A DNA stretch of 60,976 nt from Nitrososphaerales archaeon (GCA_014874415.1 JACWAI010000051.1:1-60976), one strand, 5' to 3'; numbered from the stretch's first letter, positions 15,740-25,457 are shown. Translations and numbers: made by a program. Notes: generated by a model from the letters alone, not told the origin.

Positions 15740-17830
15740 TTGAACCCTGAATCCCGCCCTGACGGCTATACTCTCGTGGTCTGCGAGAAGCCGGACGCTG
15801 CGAGAAGGGTCTCCGAAGCGCTGTCCGGAGGGGGAGCGGAGGCTTCTGTGGCCGACGGGGTCACTGTCTTCAGATTCAACGCGGATGGAGAGGACTTCGT
15901 CGTGTGTTCGGCACAGGGGCACGTCTATGCAGTGTCTGACCCGTTCGAAGAGCGGACGGTCTACCCGATCTTCGATGTGGAGTGGTATCCTTCAGATATG
16001 GTGGAGAAGGAGAACGCGAACGCTGGCAGGAGGATAGCCGCAATCAGGAAGTTGTCTGAAGGGGCGAGACGATTCGTCAACGCTTGCGATTTCGATTTCG
16101 AGGGGGAGACCATCGGATTCAACGTCCTCAGATATGCGTGCGCAGGGAGGGAGGACCAGGCGCTTAGGGCGAAGTTCTCGACCCTGACGAAGGAAGAGCT
16201 GGTCGAAGCATTCAGGTCTGCCAAACCGAATGCGGGGCAAGGGCTGGCGCGGGCGGGAAGAGCCAGACACCTGGTCGATTTCATCTGGGGGGTCAACCTC
16301 TCTCGGTTCCTTTCCCAGTCGGCTCTCGGTTCAGGTCACAGGTACAGGACTGTGAGCATGGGGCGGGTGCAGGGGCCGACTCTGAACTTCGTTGTGGAAA
16401 AGGAGAGGGAGATCCAAAGGTTCGTCCCGACCCCGTTCTGGAAGGTGACAGGCCTTTTCAAGAAGGACGGCGAGACGGTCGTCGCGGCCTATTCGAAGGA
16501 TCGACTCGACAGGCGGGCCGACGCGGCGAGAGTCACCTCGGACTGCTCCGGCGGGGAGGGGAAGGTAGTATCCGTGAGGAGAAGCGTGGTCCAAGTACCG
16601 CCCTACCCACCGTTCAACATAGGAGACCTGCAGAAGGAAGCTTACAGTGCATTTGGGTTTTCTCCGAGCCGGACCCTGCAAATCGCGGAGCGGTTGTATC
16701 TCGGTGCGCTCATCTCGTACCCGAGGACGGGGAGCCAGAAACTCCCCCGGTCGCTCAACTATCGGGGGATACTGCAGGGGCTGGCGGGGCTGTCCGAGTA
16801 CTCGAAGGGGGTCGCCGAGCTCCTCCGCGGAGAACTGAGGCCGGTTGAAGGGATCAAGACAGACCCGGCCCATCCCGCCATCCATCCAACGGGCGAACGC
16901 CCGAGAAGACCTCTCGACGCGTCGGAATCCAAAGTCTATGACATCGTTGTCAGGAGGTTCCTGTCGGTCTTCGCCCCTCCAGCGAAGAGGGAGATGGTAA
17001 CCGTGGCGATTAGGGTAGGGGAACACGAGTTCAGGCTTGGTGGGGGAAGGACCGTCTTTCCGGGCTGGACGACGCTCTATGGCCGATACAGGGGCCTGAA
17101 GGACGCCGACGTCCCGCAGATGAACGAGGGAGACAGGCTCAAGGTCGTCGAAGCCAGGAACGAAGAGCAATTCGAATCGAGGCCGTCGAGGTACAACCAG
17201 AGCAGCCTGCTCGAGAAGATGGAAAGAGAGAGGATTGGGACGAAAGCCACGAGGGCAGAAGTGATCTCGACGCTCGTCGCGAGGGGCTACGTCGCTGGTG
17301 CCGGCCTTGCCCCCACTGAACTGGGACTCTCCGTCGTCGAAACGATGAAGCGGTTTGCCCCGTCCATCATCACCGTGGAGCTGACGCGTGAGATAGAAGA
17401 GCGGCTGGAAGGGGTCGAGAATGGGTCGGGGGAGGACCGTGACCTGGTCCGGGAGACGGTGAGGTCGATGACCAAGCAGTTGGCGGGCCTCAGCACAAAC
17501 GAAGAGAGCGTGGGCCGGGAAATAGATGCGGCCCTCATGGCGACTGTGGCAGCATCCTACGTGCTCGGTGACTGTCCTGTATGCAAAACCGGTAAACTAA
17601 GGCTCATCAGGTCTAAGAAGACGGGCAAGAGGTTCGTCGGCTGCTCCAACTATTCGTCGGGGTGCAGAGCTTCTGCCCCACTCCCACAACGGGGTGCGAT
17701 AAAGGCGGCCGCGAAGCCTTGCCAGCATTGTTCGTGGCCGGTGGTCTATGTGCTAGGCGGGGGGCATCCTTGGAGGCTCTGCGTGAACCCTGCCTGTCCG
17801 TCGAAGGGGGTCAAGAGGAATGAAGTGTGA
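15740..17830 (+). CDS. topA: Type IA DNA topoisomerase
   Basis: This enzyme relaxes or decatenates DNA through a 5'-phosphotyrosine. The Toprim domain has E16 (VVCEKPDAAR) and D117/D119/E121 (CDFDFEGE), and the active tyrosine is Y327 in LISYPRTGS. Two C-terminal zinc-finger units follow (DCPVCKTG...GCSNYSSGC, and PCQHCSW...LCVNPAC). No reverse gyrase helicase domain is attached. The start is TTG at 15740. The end overlaps the next small gene by 11 bases. Confidence 0.95.
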   Translation: MNPESRPDGYTLVVCEKPDAARRVSEALSGGGAEASVADGVTVFRFNADGEDFVVCSAQGHVYAVSDPFEERTVYPIFDVEWYPSDMVEKENANAGRRIAAIRKLSEGARRFVNACDFDFEGETIGFNVLRYACAGREDQALRAKFSTLTKEELVEAFRSAKPNAGQGLARAGRARHLVDFIWGVNLSRFLSQSALGSGHRYRTVSMGRVQGPTLNFVVEKEREIQRFVPTPFWKVTGLFKKDGETVVAAYSKDRLDRRADAARVTSDCSGGEGKVVSVRRSVVQVPPYPPFNIGDLQKEAYSAFGFSPSRTLQIAERLYLGALISYPRTGSQKLPRSLNYRGILQGLAGLSEYSKGVAELLRGELRPVEGIKTDPAHPAIHPTGERPRRPLDASESKVYDIVVRRFLSVFAPPAKREMVTVAIRVGEHEFRLGGGRTVFPGWTTLYGRYRGLKDADVPQMNEGDRLKVVEARNEEQFESRPSRYNQSSLLEKMERERIGTKATRAEVISTLVARGYVAGAGLAPTELGLSVVETMKRFAPSIITVELTREIEERLEGVENGSGEDRDLVRETVRSMTKQLAGLSTNEESVGREIDAALMATVAASYVLGDCPVCKTGKLRLIRSKKTGKRFVGCSNYSSGCRASAPLPQRGAIKAAAKPCQHCSWPVVYVLGGGHPWRLCVNPACPSKGVKRNEV

Positions 17831-18047
17831 GTTGTGCGGTCGGGAGGCCGTCACCGACCTGTGCCTGTATCACCAGTCTGCGAAGGAAAACATTGAAACG
17901 ACCTACGGGCTGTGGGTGAGAGCCTACGGGTCTATGGAGTGGAAGACGTACTTGGATAGGGTTATTATCAATGCCCAAACTGGGCAGTGGGCGAAAGAAG
18001 TAGCAGGATTGCTAGAGGGTCGAATACATGATAAGAAATCTCCTTGA
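17820..18047 (+). CDS. Small protein with N-terminal zinc knuckle
   Basis: A 75-residue protein starting MKCELCGREAVTDLCLYH, which offers three cysteines and a histidine as a likely metal site, followed by a helical region. It overlaps topA by 11 bases and the next membrane protein by 20 bases, so the three are translationally linked. I do not recognise a family. The coupling to topoisomerase suggests, but does not show, a DNA-related role. Confidence 0.7.
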   Translation: MKCELCGREAVTDLCLYHQSAKENIETTYGLWVRAYGSMEWKTYLDRVIINAQTGQWAKEVAGLLEGRIHDKKSP

Positions 18048-18429
18048 GACGGGCTACAGGAAATCTGTGGGCGCCCTATGGGACATTCTGCGTCGCTTCG
18101 TCGGGTCTGCGGTCGGCAGGTGGGGCGTGGTTCAGTTCCTCTACATCTTGATCGTGGCCGGGTTGATGGCGGGGTTCGTCAACGCCGTCGTCCTCCCTGT
18201 TCCCAATCAGGCCGAAACGATATATCCGGTGGCCGGGTCCCAGACCATCCCCGAGACGTTCATCGACGCCATGGTGATCCTCCTCGGAGGGGCAGGGATT
18301 TACCTGACGTACATCAGCGGGAGGCAGACGACGAAGTCGAGAATGGTGAACCTGTACCTAGGGTTCGCTCTGCTCCTGATTGCGACGTCCGTGATGATGG
18401 GACTCTACCTGGTCACCCTCAAGGGGTAG
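18028..18429 (+). CDS. Predicted three-helix membrane protein
   Basis: The 133-residue protein has a basic amphipathic start and three clear hydrophobic segments (about residues 35-58, 80-98 and 108-130). Conserved-looking NQAETIYPV and ISGRQTTKSR loops lie between them. No enzymatic motif is visible. It overlaps the preceding zinc-knuckle gene by 20 bases and the convergent RecA-like gene by 11 bases. Function is unknown; an accessory membrane component is a guess. Confidence 0.65.
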   Translation: MIRNLLETGYRKSVGALWDILRRFVGSAVGRWGVVQFLYILIVAGLMAGFVNAVVLPVPNQAETIYPVAGSQTIPETFIDAMVILLGGAGIYLTYISGRQTTKSRMVNLYLGFALLLIATSVMMGLYLVTLKG

Positions 18430-19021
18430 GGAGAGAGAAGCCTCCTCCGACCCAGCCAAGGCCCCGCTCGCATTTCAAGGCCAACGCAGCGCCCGTCAGG
18501 CTGGTTGACACGGTCATATCGGACAGGTCGGAGATGTTTTTGCTGCGGCCGAAGTAGGGGGCCCTTTCCCGCCGATACATGGTGAACAGGACGGCTGTCT
18601 TCTGGACCTTTGTCAGATAGGAAAGGAGGGCCATCATGAACGACAGTTTCCTGCTCCTGGAGCTCCGGCCCCCGGTCGTCAGGAGGTGGAACAGGCTGTT
18701 CAGACTGTCGACGATGATCCTCTCGGAGTCCGAAGCCAACAGGGCCGGGATAACGGCTTCCACGTCGGAATCCGGTTCAGGCACGACGACCTGAATCGCC
18801 CGCAACTGGGTTTCAGAAAGCGGTGCGAAAATGAAGTCTGAGTTCGATGAGTACAACGCGTCGATGTCGAGTATCACGCAAGGATGTCTCTCCCGTGTCA
18901 GGTGGAAGAGCGCGCTCCTGGCAAAGGCGAGGTTCGTTCTTCTATCGTCGACCATGAAGGTCGCCGTGTGCCCAAGCAACGGGCCGACGAAGGAGCGTGA
19001 CTGCTGGGCGCTAAAGCTCAT
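18419..19021 (-). CDS. RecA/KaiC-like protein without a Walker A motif
   Basis: The 200-residue protein looks like a RecA-fold core: a strand in the P-loop position (TATFMVDDRRTNLAF), a Walker B-like strand (SERIIVDSLNSLF) and late strands TAVLFTMYRR and LALKCERG. The GxxxxGKT signature is replaced, so ATP binding is doubtful. It faces away from the RuvC-like gene at 19061 with a 39-base gap. A structural or regulatory RecA-fold protein is the most I can say. Confidence 0.55.
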   Translation of the reverse strand: MSFSAQQSRSFVGPLLGHTATFMVDDRRTNLAFARSALFHLTRERHPCVILDIDALYSSNSDFIFAPLSETQLRAIQVVVPEPDSDVEAVIPALLASDSERIIVDSLNSLFHLLTTGGRSSRSRKLSFMMALLSYLTKVQKTAVLFTMYRRERAPYFGRSKNISDLSDMTVSTSLTGAALALKCERGLGWVGGGFSLPTP

Positions 19022-19060
19022 TAGCCCTGCAGAGCCGTGCCACCCTCCGAGAGTATATCA

Positions 19061-19663
19061 ATGATGGGCCGCATCTGTGTCGCGACGTCACGGGCCGGAG
19101 CCTACTACTCTCTTGTTTCGAGGCTGAGGAAGGCCGGGCTTCCCTTCGCCAGTCTGGTCCCCGGGGCTGAGCATCCAGAATGCGATCTGGTGTTGACCAC
19201 GAGCGCGGAAGCGGGACCGTTCGGGGAGCGAGTTCTTGCAGCCGAAGAGTTGGACGAGAACCCATCAGTCTTCAAGGGGCAGATTCTGTCCCGACTGACC
19301 GGCGGGAAGGAGACGGTACTCATAGGGATTGACCCTGGAGCCAGAAATGGGATGGCCGTCTACTACGGGGACGTCAACCTGGCGTTCGGCACCTACGGTT
19401 CCACCGACAGCCTGTGTTCCAGAGTGGGAGTGTTTGTGAAGAGGGTCCCCTCGAAAGGTTCGATGATTAGGATAGGGAACGGCAACCCGACCCTTGCGGC
19501 CAAACTGGTTGCGGCATTGGTGAACGAAGTCCCTGAGGCCGTGATAGAACTTGTCGATGAGTCTGGGACCTCGACCAGAAACGTGAGGTTGAAGGGAGTT
19601 CAGGGGGACCAGAGCGCGGCTGCGAGAATCGCGTTCCGAAAAGGCGTAGTGTTCAGCCACTAG
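19061..19663 (+). CDS. RuvC-like RNase H-fold protein
   Basis: The protein shows VLIGIDPGARNGMAVYYGD (about residues 85-103), the first strand and catalytic aspartate of RuvC/RNase H-fold nucleases. ELVDESGTS and the final SAAARIAFRKG resemble the remaining acidic positions of the fold. Before this lies an ~80-residue N-terminal domain. The start is ATG 19061 or 19064. It could be a Holliday-junction or other structure-specific nuclease. Its end overlaps the convergent helicase gene by 11 bases. Confidence 0.6.
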   Translation: MMGRICVATSRAGAYYSLVSRLRKAGLPFASLVPGAEHPECDLVLTTSAEAGPFGERVLAAEELDENPSVFKGQILSRLTGGKETVLIGIDPGARNGMAVYYGDVNLAFGTYGSTDSLCSRVGVFVKRVPSKGSMIRIGNGNPTLAAKLVAALVNEVPEAVIELVDESGTSTRNVRLKGVQGDQSAAARIAFRKGVVFSH

Positions 19664-21521
19664 ATCCCCAGAATTGCTTTGTGATCAGGTGCAACGTTTG
19701 GGGGTCAAACTCACCGCTGACTAGATCTTTCTTCATCCACGACGGCATAAGGTCTCTCACCACACCCGAGTCGAAGCGGCTGTCCAAGAGAAAGACGAGC
19801 CCCCGCTTTCCCGGACTCCTGATGTGCCTGCCGGCGGCCTGGAACGCCTTGCGGAGGGCAGGGAGGCGGGAGAGCATCAGATACGAGTCCGGCTCGCCGG
19901 CGCGCTTGAGGCACGCATATTCGGCGTAGAGCATCGGGGATGGCGGCGGCAACGAGAGCCCTATTACCACGATGGCGCTCAAGATGTCTTCCCGGAAGTC
20001 CTCCCCCTCAGAGAAGCGGCCTCCTTGGACGCCGAACAGGACGGAACCCCTGTTTGAGCGTAGAGATTCGAAAAGTTGTGCCGCGTCCTGGTTCGACAGT
20101 CCCCTTGCTTCTGTTGCTAGGTGCCTCCCCGCAATCTTGTGCGATGCCATCTCGAAGATTGGTTCGAGTACGGAGTACGACGGAGCGAAAACTCCGACGC
20201 CGTCCTGATTCGCCTCCACTATCGCCGCGACCCTGGAGGCTATTTTCGCAAACATCTCCGGACTGCGCAGCTTGTACCTGGTGGTCACGCTTGTATCGAT
20301 TATGGTCTTGACCGACACCAGAGGCTCTGTCGCGGCTTGGTATGTGGAAGCGTCTGCGGAACCGAGGCCGAGTGACCTGATGAAGACGTCCGAGGGATTG
20401 ATGGTAGCAGAGACCAGGACGGAGCTTTGGAACCCTTTGAGGTATGAAGCAAAATCCTCCGTTGGGTTCGGGTCAATCAGCGCAAGCGTCCGTTCCCACT
20501 TCACCAGCACCGTTCTGCTCTCGGATGAAAGCCTGACCAAGAACTGGCCGACCTGCAGGAGGCGAGACGGCAGCCTCTTCTCGTATGCAACCGCCCCCCA
20601 TGCTGCCTCGGAGCACGCCGTGAGCTCGAAGGAGAGGTTCTGGAGCCAGGCCGCTCCGCGCTCCTTCCGGAACTCCTCCAACACTTCAGCTCTGTCGAGG
20701 AGCCAGCCGGGTGACCCTTCCATGAACCGCTGTAGAAGTCTCTTGAGGGCCTCCAGCGAGGCGGCGGCTTGGTCCATGAAAAGTGTCCGTGCTTCGCTGA
20801 TCGCGCACTCCAGCTGTTCCACGGTCAGCGTGGTCGAGTTGACCCCCCTAAGGAACTCGCGCAGGTTGTGCGCCTCGTCGACCACCAGAATCGTCTTCTT
20901 TCGCTCCAAGAAGTTGCGGTCGAAGAGGACCGGGGCGGCCCTCGGGTCGAAGACGTACTGATAGGGGACGACGGCCACGGTCGCTTGGGCCATGGCAAGC
21001 CGTGCTACCTCGTATGGGCAGACGTGAATCGACTGGGACTTTGTGAGCAGCTCCCGATGACTCGGGACGTCTCTTATGACCTCCCGGACTGCCTGCTCGA
21101 ACTCGCCGCCGAGGAGGGCGACGTTCAAGAAATACGAACAAAGATTGTTGTGGACGTTGAACCAACAGTACCAACCGAACGATTCCTGTGGAACATGCCT
21201 GGAACCGTCCTCCTTGAGCAGACAGTAATCGAACTTGGAGAGCATCGAAGCGGCGGTGACGTGGTGCCGTTTCTGAAGCCTGGAGAGCTCTTCTACCACC
21301 CGCAGAATCTGTCGTTTCGTCCTGCATGCGTAGACGACCTTGCAACCGGTCTCCTCCGCTGCAGAAACCACCCCGGTCAGGACTGCTGCCGTCTTACCGA
21401 AACCGCTCATCGCCTCGGCCAACAGAATCTCGCCAGCGATGCAACACTGGTTCACCCGCAGGGCCAGCCCTTTCTGACCCGGGCGGAAAGAGTCGTAGGC
21501 GAAGACTTCTTCTAATTCCAC
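19653..21521 (-). CDS. xpd: XPD/Rad3-like iron-sulfur DNA helicase
   Basis: This is a 5'-3' superfamily 2 helicase. Walker A is AEAMSGFGKTAAVL, motif II is VVDEAHN, and motif VI is QAAGRHIRSP. Four cysteines at 100, 119, 128 and 168 match the 4Fe-4S domain, the last in HVCPYEVARLA as in XPD. At 622 residues it has full length. It likely works in repair or replication-fork processing. The start is GTG at 21521, near a TAAAATATC promoter element. Confidence 0.9.
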   Translation of the reverse strand: MELEEVFAYDSFRPGQKGLALRVNQCCIAGEILLAEAMSGFGKTAAVLTGVVSAAEETGCKVVYACRTKRQILRVVEELSRLQKRHHVTAASMLSKFDYCLLKEDGSRHVPQESFGWYCWFNVHNNLCSYFLNVALLGGEFEQAVREVIRDVPSHRELLTKSQSIHVCPYEVARLAMAQATVAVVPYQYVFDPRAAPVLFDRNFLERKKTILVVDEAHNLREFLRGVNSTTLTVEQLECAISEARTLFMDQAAASLEALKRLLQRFMEGSPGWLLDRAEVLEEFRKERGAAWLQNLSFELTACSEAAWGAVAYEKRLPSRLLQVGQFLVRLSSESRTVLVKWERTLALIDPNPTEDFASYLKGFQSSVLVSATINPSDVFIRSLGLGSADASTYQAATEPLVSVKTIIDTSVTTRYKLRSPEMFAKIASRVAAIVEANQDGVGVFAPSYSVLEPIFEMASHKIAGRHLATEARGLSNQDAAQLFESLRSNRGSVLFGVQGGRFSEGEDFREDILSAIVVIGLSLPPPSPMLYAEYACLKRAGEPDSYLMLSRLPALRKAFQAAGRHIRSPGKRGLVFLLDSRFDSGVVRDLMPSWMKKDLVSGEFDPQTLHLITKQFWGSSG

Positions 21522-21557
21522 CGAAGGTTAGTCGTGTGTGATATTTTAGAGCCGCGG

Positions 21558-22853
21558 CTAGACTGAAATCTTCGTTATGTAGCCGTCGTCGCCGAAGAGC
21601 TCGGCCGTCGCCCGCGTGACCGACCTTCTGTGTTCGGGGGCCGAGTACACGCGCAGGACATCCATGAAGCCCGCTATTGACCCGAGAAGCGGTAGTTCGC
21701 TTATCGGGACGTCCCTGCTGATTCTCCTGCTACCCTCCCCTTGGATTAGCCTGATATGGGTCAGCGCCTCCCGCGAAGAAGTGTACGGAACAGACGGCAT
21801 CGTGGGGACGTCGAGGAAGATTCGCATGGGGTCGACCTTCGACCTTTCCGCTAGGTCCGAGACGACCTGGTCCCTGATCCTGCCCTTTGCGAAGAGCTGT
21901 TCGACGGCTCTGTCTTTTCTCTGTACGAGTCTTTCGAAGACGCACTTGACCAGCCTCCTGTCCCTGAAATCCAGGGCGAGCCGCCTCGCCTCCTTCAGTT
22001 CGGGGGTTGAAGGGTCGAGAGTCGTGAGCTTGTGGAGGACGATTTCGTCTGTCAGTTCAAGGTACCGCTCCAGGTCGGAGAGGTCGGTGAGCCCGAGGGC
22101 GTCGTCAGCGAGCTTCATCGACTGGACGAGCATGAGTTCGGCTGCCCTTACAGTCCGGTGGAAGTAGACCGCCTTGAACATCTCGTACCTCGCTAGCAGC
22201 AGTGCTTCGAAGGCGTACAGGGCAGCCTCGTCGAGGGCCAGGTGCCCTTCGGCGGTCTGAAGGGAATCGACTATCCTCCGGACGTCGACTTTGCCGTACT
22301 CCACTCCTGTGAAGTACGAGTCCCTCAGCAGGTAGTCCATGATGTCGGCGCTCAGACCTCCGGCGATGATCTCGTTCATGAAGCGGGGTTTGCTTCTGTG
22401 CTTCCCAACGGCGAAGGACGACAGCTGTCTCGAGGAGAAGCCGTGTTTTTCCAGGATGTCGCCGATTGAAGTCTCGCGCACGATCCTTTCAGAGATGTCT
22501 TCGTGGGTCAGGTCGGACTTCTCGCCTAGGACCTCTTCGTACATGTGAGAGAACGGCCCGTGCCCCACGTCGTGGAGAAGGGCGGCCAGCCTGACTTCCT
22601 GGATGTCGTCGGCTTTCATTCCGGAGCTTAGAGCCAGAGATTCGGCGATCTCACCGGCCACGTGCATGGTGCCTATCACGTGCTCGAAGCGCGTGTGGAC
22701 GGCCCCGGGATAGACCAGATAACTCCCCGCGAGTTGATGGACCCTCCTCAGCCTCTGGATGAATGGCGAGTCGATCAGGTCGCGTTCGACTTTGGTGGCC
22801 TTCACGTATCCGTGGACAGGGTCCCTTATCTCCGCGACCGGCTTCAGTCTCAA
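21558..22853 (-). CDS. HD-domain phosphohydrolase (dNTPase/SAMHD1-like)
   Basis: The 431-residue protein starts EIRDPVHGYVKATKVERDLIDSP and has the metal ligands in HTRFEHVIGTMHVA, LLHDVGHGPFSHMYE and a distal aspartate in LSADIMDYLLRDSYFTG. This is the family of dGTPase- and SAMHD1-like hydrolases. A role in controlling dNTP pools is plausible next to thymidylate kinase. The TTG start at 22853 lies about 28 bases after a TTTAAG box, suggesting a leaderless message. Confidence 0.88.
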   Translation of the reverse strand: MRLKPVAEIRDPVHGYVKATKVERDLIDSPFIQRLRRVHQLAGSYLVYPGAVHTRFEHVIGTMHVAGEIAESLALSSGMKADDIQEVRLAALLHDVGHGPFSHMYEEVLGEKSDLTHEDISERIVRETSIGDILEKHGFSSRQLSSFAVGKHRSKPRFMNEIIAGGLSADIMDYLLRDSYFTGVEYGKVDVRRIVDSLQTAEGHLALDEAALYAFEALLLARYEMFKAVYFHRTVRAAELMLVQSMKLADDALGLTDLSDLERYLELTDEIVLHKLTTLDPSTPELKEARRLALDFRDRRLVKCVFERLVQRKDRAVEQLFAKGRIRDQVVSDLAERSKVDPMRIFLDVPTMPSVPYTSSREALTHIRLIQGEGSRRISRDVPISELPLLGSIAGFMDVLRVYSAPEHRRSVTRATAELFGDDGYITKISV

Positions 22854-22880
22854 TGGCGTCTCAAGCAGACTCTGTTGGTC

Positions 22881-23477
22881 TTAAACGGTTCGTCCTCTCT
22901 CCGCGAGTGCTTTTGCGACTGTCGCAACTATGGTATGGTTGGTGCTCTCGATTCCTTGTGCCGCGTTGATTATCGTCCATCCGAATTCCTCGGCGAGGTG
23001 CAGGTAGGCCCTGCGCACCCTTTCCTGCAACTCGATGCTCCGTTCATACTTATCCTTGTTGAGGCCTCTTCGAGGGTAAAGGGTTGACGGGGGTGCGTCG
23101 AGAACCATCACCAAGTCGGCCTTCGGGAGGCCAGCCTCGAGGTTGATGAGCCAGTCGAGCTTCAGGCCCTTCGCGGTGCCGTAGGCCAGGTTGGAGGCCG
23201 AATACCTGTTGACGATTACGACCTCCGACTTCGAGAGCAGGCGTTCTATGACATCCTTCTTCTCCCACCTGTTGGCTGCGAACAGCATGTGTCCGACTTC
23301 GGGTGAGTAGTCCCTGCGCCCCAGCAGGTAGCCTTTAATCTCTCGGCCGATGACTGTGCCATAGTCGGGGAACGATATACTGCTCGATGTGATGTTATTG
23401 GAGTGGAGCCAAGAACTCAGGAGAGAAGTCTGGGTCCTCTTGCCGACTGCGTCCACGCCCTCGACCCCTATCAGCAT
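22881..23477 (-). CDS. tmk: Thymidylate kinase
   Basis: Tmk phosphorylates dTMP to dTDP. The P-loop is IGVEGVDAVGKRTQT, the ERR/DRY-like motif is VNRYSASNLAYGTAKGL, and the lid follows VMVLDAPPSTLYPRR. The ATG at 23477 gives a 198-residue protein of normal size; the longer frame upstream is unlike the family. The second lysine/threonine of the usual GKTT is changed to GKRT. With thyX at 37.4 kb it provides the dTTP route. Confidence 0.9.
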   Translation of the reverse strand: MLIGVEGVDAVGKRTQTSLLSSWLHSNNITSSSISFPDYGTVIGREIKGYLLGRRDYSPEVGHMLFAANRWEKKDVIERLLSKSEVVIVNRYSASNLAYGTAKGLKLDWLINLEAGLPKADLVMVLDAPPSTLYPRRGLNKDKYERSIELQERVRRAYLHLAEEFGWTIINAAQGIESTNHTIVATVAKALAERGRTV

Positions 23478-23530
23478 CCCCCTAGACCGCTCCACGGGGC
23501 CGACGCCCCCTGTGAGTCTAAATCCCTTTC

Positions 23531-25318
23531 CTACAGCGCGAGAGAAAGCGCGAGCAGGGACAGTGCGGTCGCGACTGCCGGCTTGGCGTACCTCTTGGCG
23601 AACTTGGAACTTGATTGAGTGATAGACGCGAACTCGTCCAACGCTTTCGAACCGAAGACACTGACAGAGCTTGTGAACTCGCCGGAACCGTACCTGCACT
23701 GGGCCAACCTTGTCTCAGCTAGCCGTGCTAGGTCGACGACCAGCTTCGTGATAACGTTGACGGGAGTGGCCTCCCCCAACGCCCTGTAACCTCGAGTGAC
23801 TGTGAGCCCTCTCGCTGCCAGGTCGTGGCTGTCTGAAGTGCAGAATTCGATGAGTTGGTAGCCAGATGACTCCAGTGCTTTCGCGGCTTCTTCGTGTAGG
23901 TTCGACACTGCGTTGTTCGCGTCTGCTAGGATCAGAACCGATTTCGTCCCGCCCGTTTCGAGCATCAGCAGGTTGATGCCGTTTTCGGTGACGTCGTCGC
24001 CGGCGGAGAATCCAACTTCACTCGAGTGTGAATAGGCAATACTCAACGGCCGCGGCTCTGAATCCTTCATGCGGGCAAAGATGTCCTTCCATCCAGGGTC
24101 AGAAGTGTCGGGGTGTTCCTGTTCGTGGGCCAGTGAATTGTGTGCGTCGACTGTTGAAGCCGTGAATCCCACTGCTGAAGCGAGGCGGGACATCTCTTCT
24201 TCGACTCGTGGTTCGAGGTCGTCAGAACCGAGGGGGGCAAACGAGATGGTGAGAAGGACGTCGCGTGAGAACGCGGTCGAGCTCACCGAGGCCTTCCCGA
24301 TCCGTCCGTAGAGCGGACCGCGCATGGTCCCGGCTTCCGACGGAATGATGGTCCGTGCGAACTCGCAGATCTGCGAGGCGTACTGATGGGCCAAATCGTT
24401 GCTCGTGAGGTTTCTCTCGTGTCCCCCGGGCCTGTGCAGTGTCAGAACGTGACCCGTCTCTTTGAACTCCTCGGCAATAACCCCGGGAAGGTTGTAGCTC
24501 CCTACTGGAAAGAACGGGCCCGGGTGGACCCCTGGCAGGACGACGAATGTGTCGCCGCTACTCTGCCGAAAGCGCATCACCTTGGTGACGACTCTAGTGG
24601 GTTCGGCGTGGTCTGAAATCACCGCTTCGAGGTCGGCTGCGTCTTTGTTGGTCCACGCCTTCATGAAAGCCTGGAAGAGCCTAACCGGGTCGTGGCCGTG
24701 ACTGGTCTTCCTTCGCCTCAGGAGGGGGGTGAAAGCGGCAATGACTGCGAGTGAGACTGCGCCAGTGCCGACCGTGGCCAGGCTGAACGGGCCCGTTGTC
24801 AACGGCAGCCCTACTATCAGGAAGGTGGAGACCGGATGAACTGCCGCGAGAGGTGCCGAAAGCGGGGTGCTCTCTGTGAAAGCGCCGTTGACAGTCAGGA
24901 ACTCCATCCCAAGGCCGACAAAGGCCCCGAACATGACGGCGTTGGCAAGCGGACGGGTGGAACCGATGACTGCGGAATACCCTAGACCTGCGGTCGTGCA
25001 GACCAGCCATAGGGCCTGACTCATCAGAACCATGGCGCTCGTCCTCCGGAAATTGGCGATGGTCGTCTTGTCCGCAATCAGGAGGGCACTTGAGATGGCT
25101 ATGGAAGACAGGACCGCGATGACGGTCGCCGTGATGAACGCGGAGACCCACCCGCTTCCTCTGGCTTCGAGGCTCAGTAGGAATGACGTGAGTGCAGTGA
25201 GCAGGAGGATGATTTCGGTACGGGGGAGGACGAAGAGATGCCTGTATCTTGCCGCCAGGGCTTCAGTGGCCGAACGTTTCGGTGACGCCCATCTAGCGGA
25301 GGAGGATGTTGATTGCAA
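23531..25318 (-). CDS. DUF2070 family archaeal membrane protein
   Basis: The 595-residue protein has about six membrane segments in the first 200 residues and a long soluble region with VLPGVHPGPFFPVGSYNLP and GGHERNLTSND, recognisable features of the archaea-specific DUF2070 family. A last hydrophobic helix closes the protein. Function is unknown. The start is TTG at 25318, inside the sec61-beta gene (26-base overlap), so the two are probably coupled. Confidence 0.85.
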   Translation of the reverse strand: MQSTSSSARWASPKRSATEALAARYRHLFVLPRTEIILLLTALTSFLLSLEARGSGWVSAFITATVIAVLSSIAISSALLIADKTTIANFRRTSAMVLMSQALWLVCTTAGLGYSAVIGSTRPLANAVMFGAFVGLGMEFLTVNGAFTESTPLSAPLAAVHPVSTFLIVGLPLTTGPFSLATVGTGAVSLAVIAAFTPLLRRRKTSHGHDPVRLFQAFMKAWTNKDAADLEAVISDHAEPTRVVTKVMRFRQSSGDTFVVLPGVHPGPFFPVGSYNLPGVIAEEFKETGHVLTLHRPGGHERNLTSNDLAHQYASQICEFARTIIPSEAGTMRGPLYGRIGKASVSSTAFSRDVLLTISFAPLGSDDLEPRVEEEMSRLASAVGFTASTVDAHNSLAHEQEHPDTSDPGWKDIFARMKDSEPRPLSIAYSHSSEVGFSAGDDVTENGINLLMLETGGTKSVLILADANNAVSNLHEEAAKALESSGYQLIEFCTSDSHDLAARGLTVTRGYRALGEATPVNVITKLVVDLARLAETRLAQCRYGSGEFTSSVSVFGSKALDEFASITQSSSKFAKRYAKPAVATALSLLALSLAL

Positions 25319-25457
25319 TTGACGCAGCTATCAGGACAAGCGAGCCGATTAGGACTATCTCCGGCCTGATCTTTATCCCCTGAGTCTCTTCGTTGAAGAA
25401 GGTCAGCAGGCCAGCACTCGATGCGGGCATCGGTGCGTTGTTCTTCTTGCCGCTCAT
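25293..25457 (-). CDS. secG: Protein translocase subunit Sec61 beta
   Basis: This 54-residue protein is the small beta subunit of the SecYE channel. A polar N-terminus is followed by LLTFFNEETQGIKIRPE, the family signature, and one C-terminal membrane helix (IVLIGSLVLIAASIAINILL). A TATA-like CTTAAGAA lies about 31 bases before the ATG. It shares its upstream region with divergent glyA and overlaps the DUF2070 gene, a pairing that suggests a membrane-related role for DUF2070. Confidence 0.92.
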   Translation of the reverse strand: MSGKKNNAPMPASSAGLLTFFNEETQGIKIRPEIVLIGSLVLIAASIAINILLR

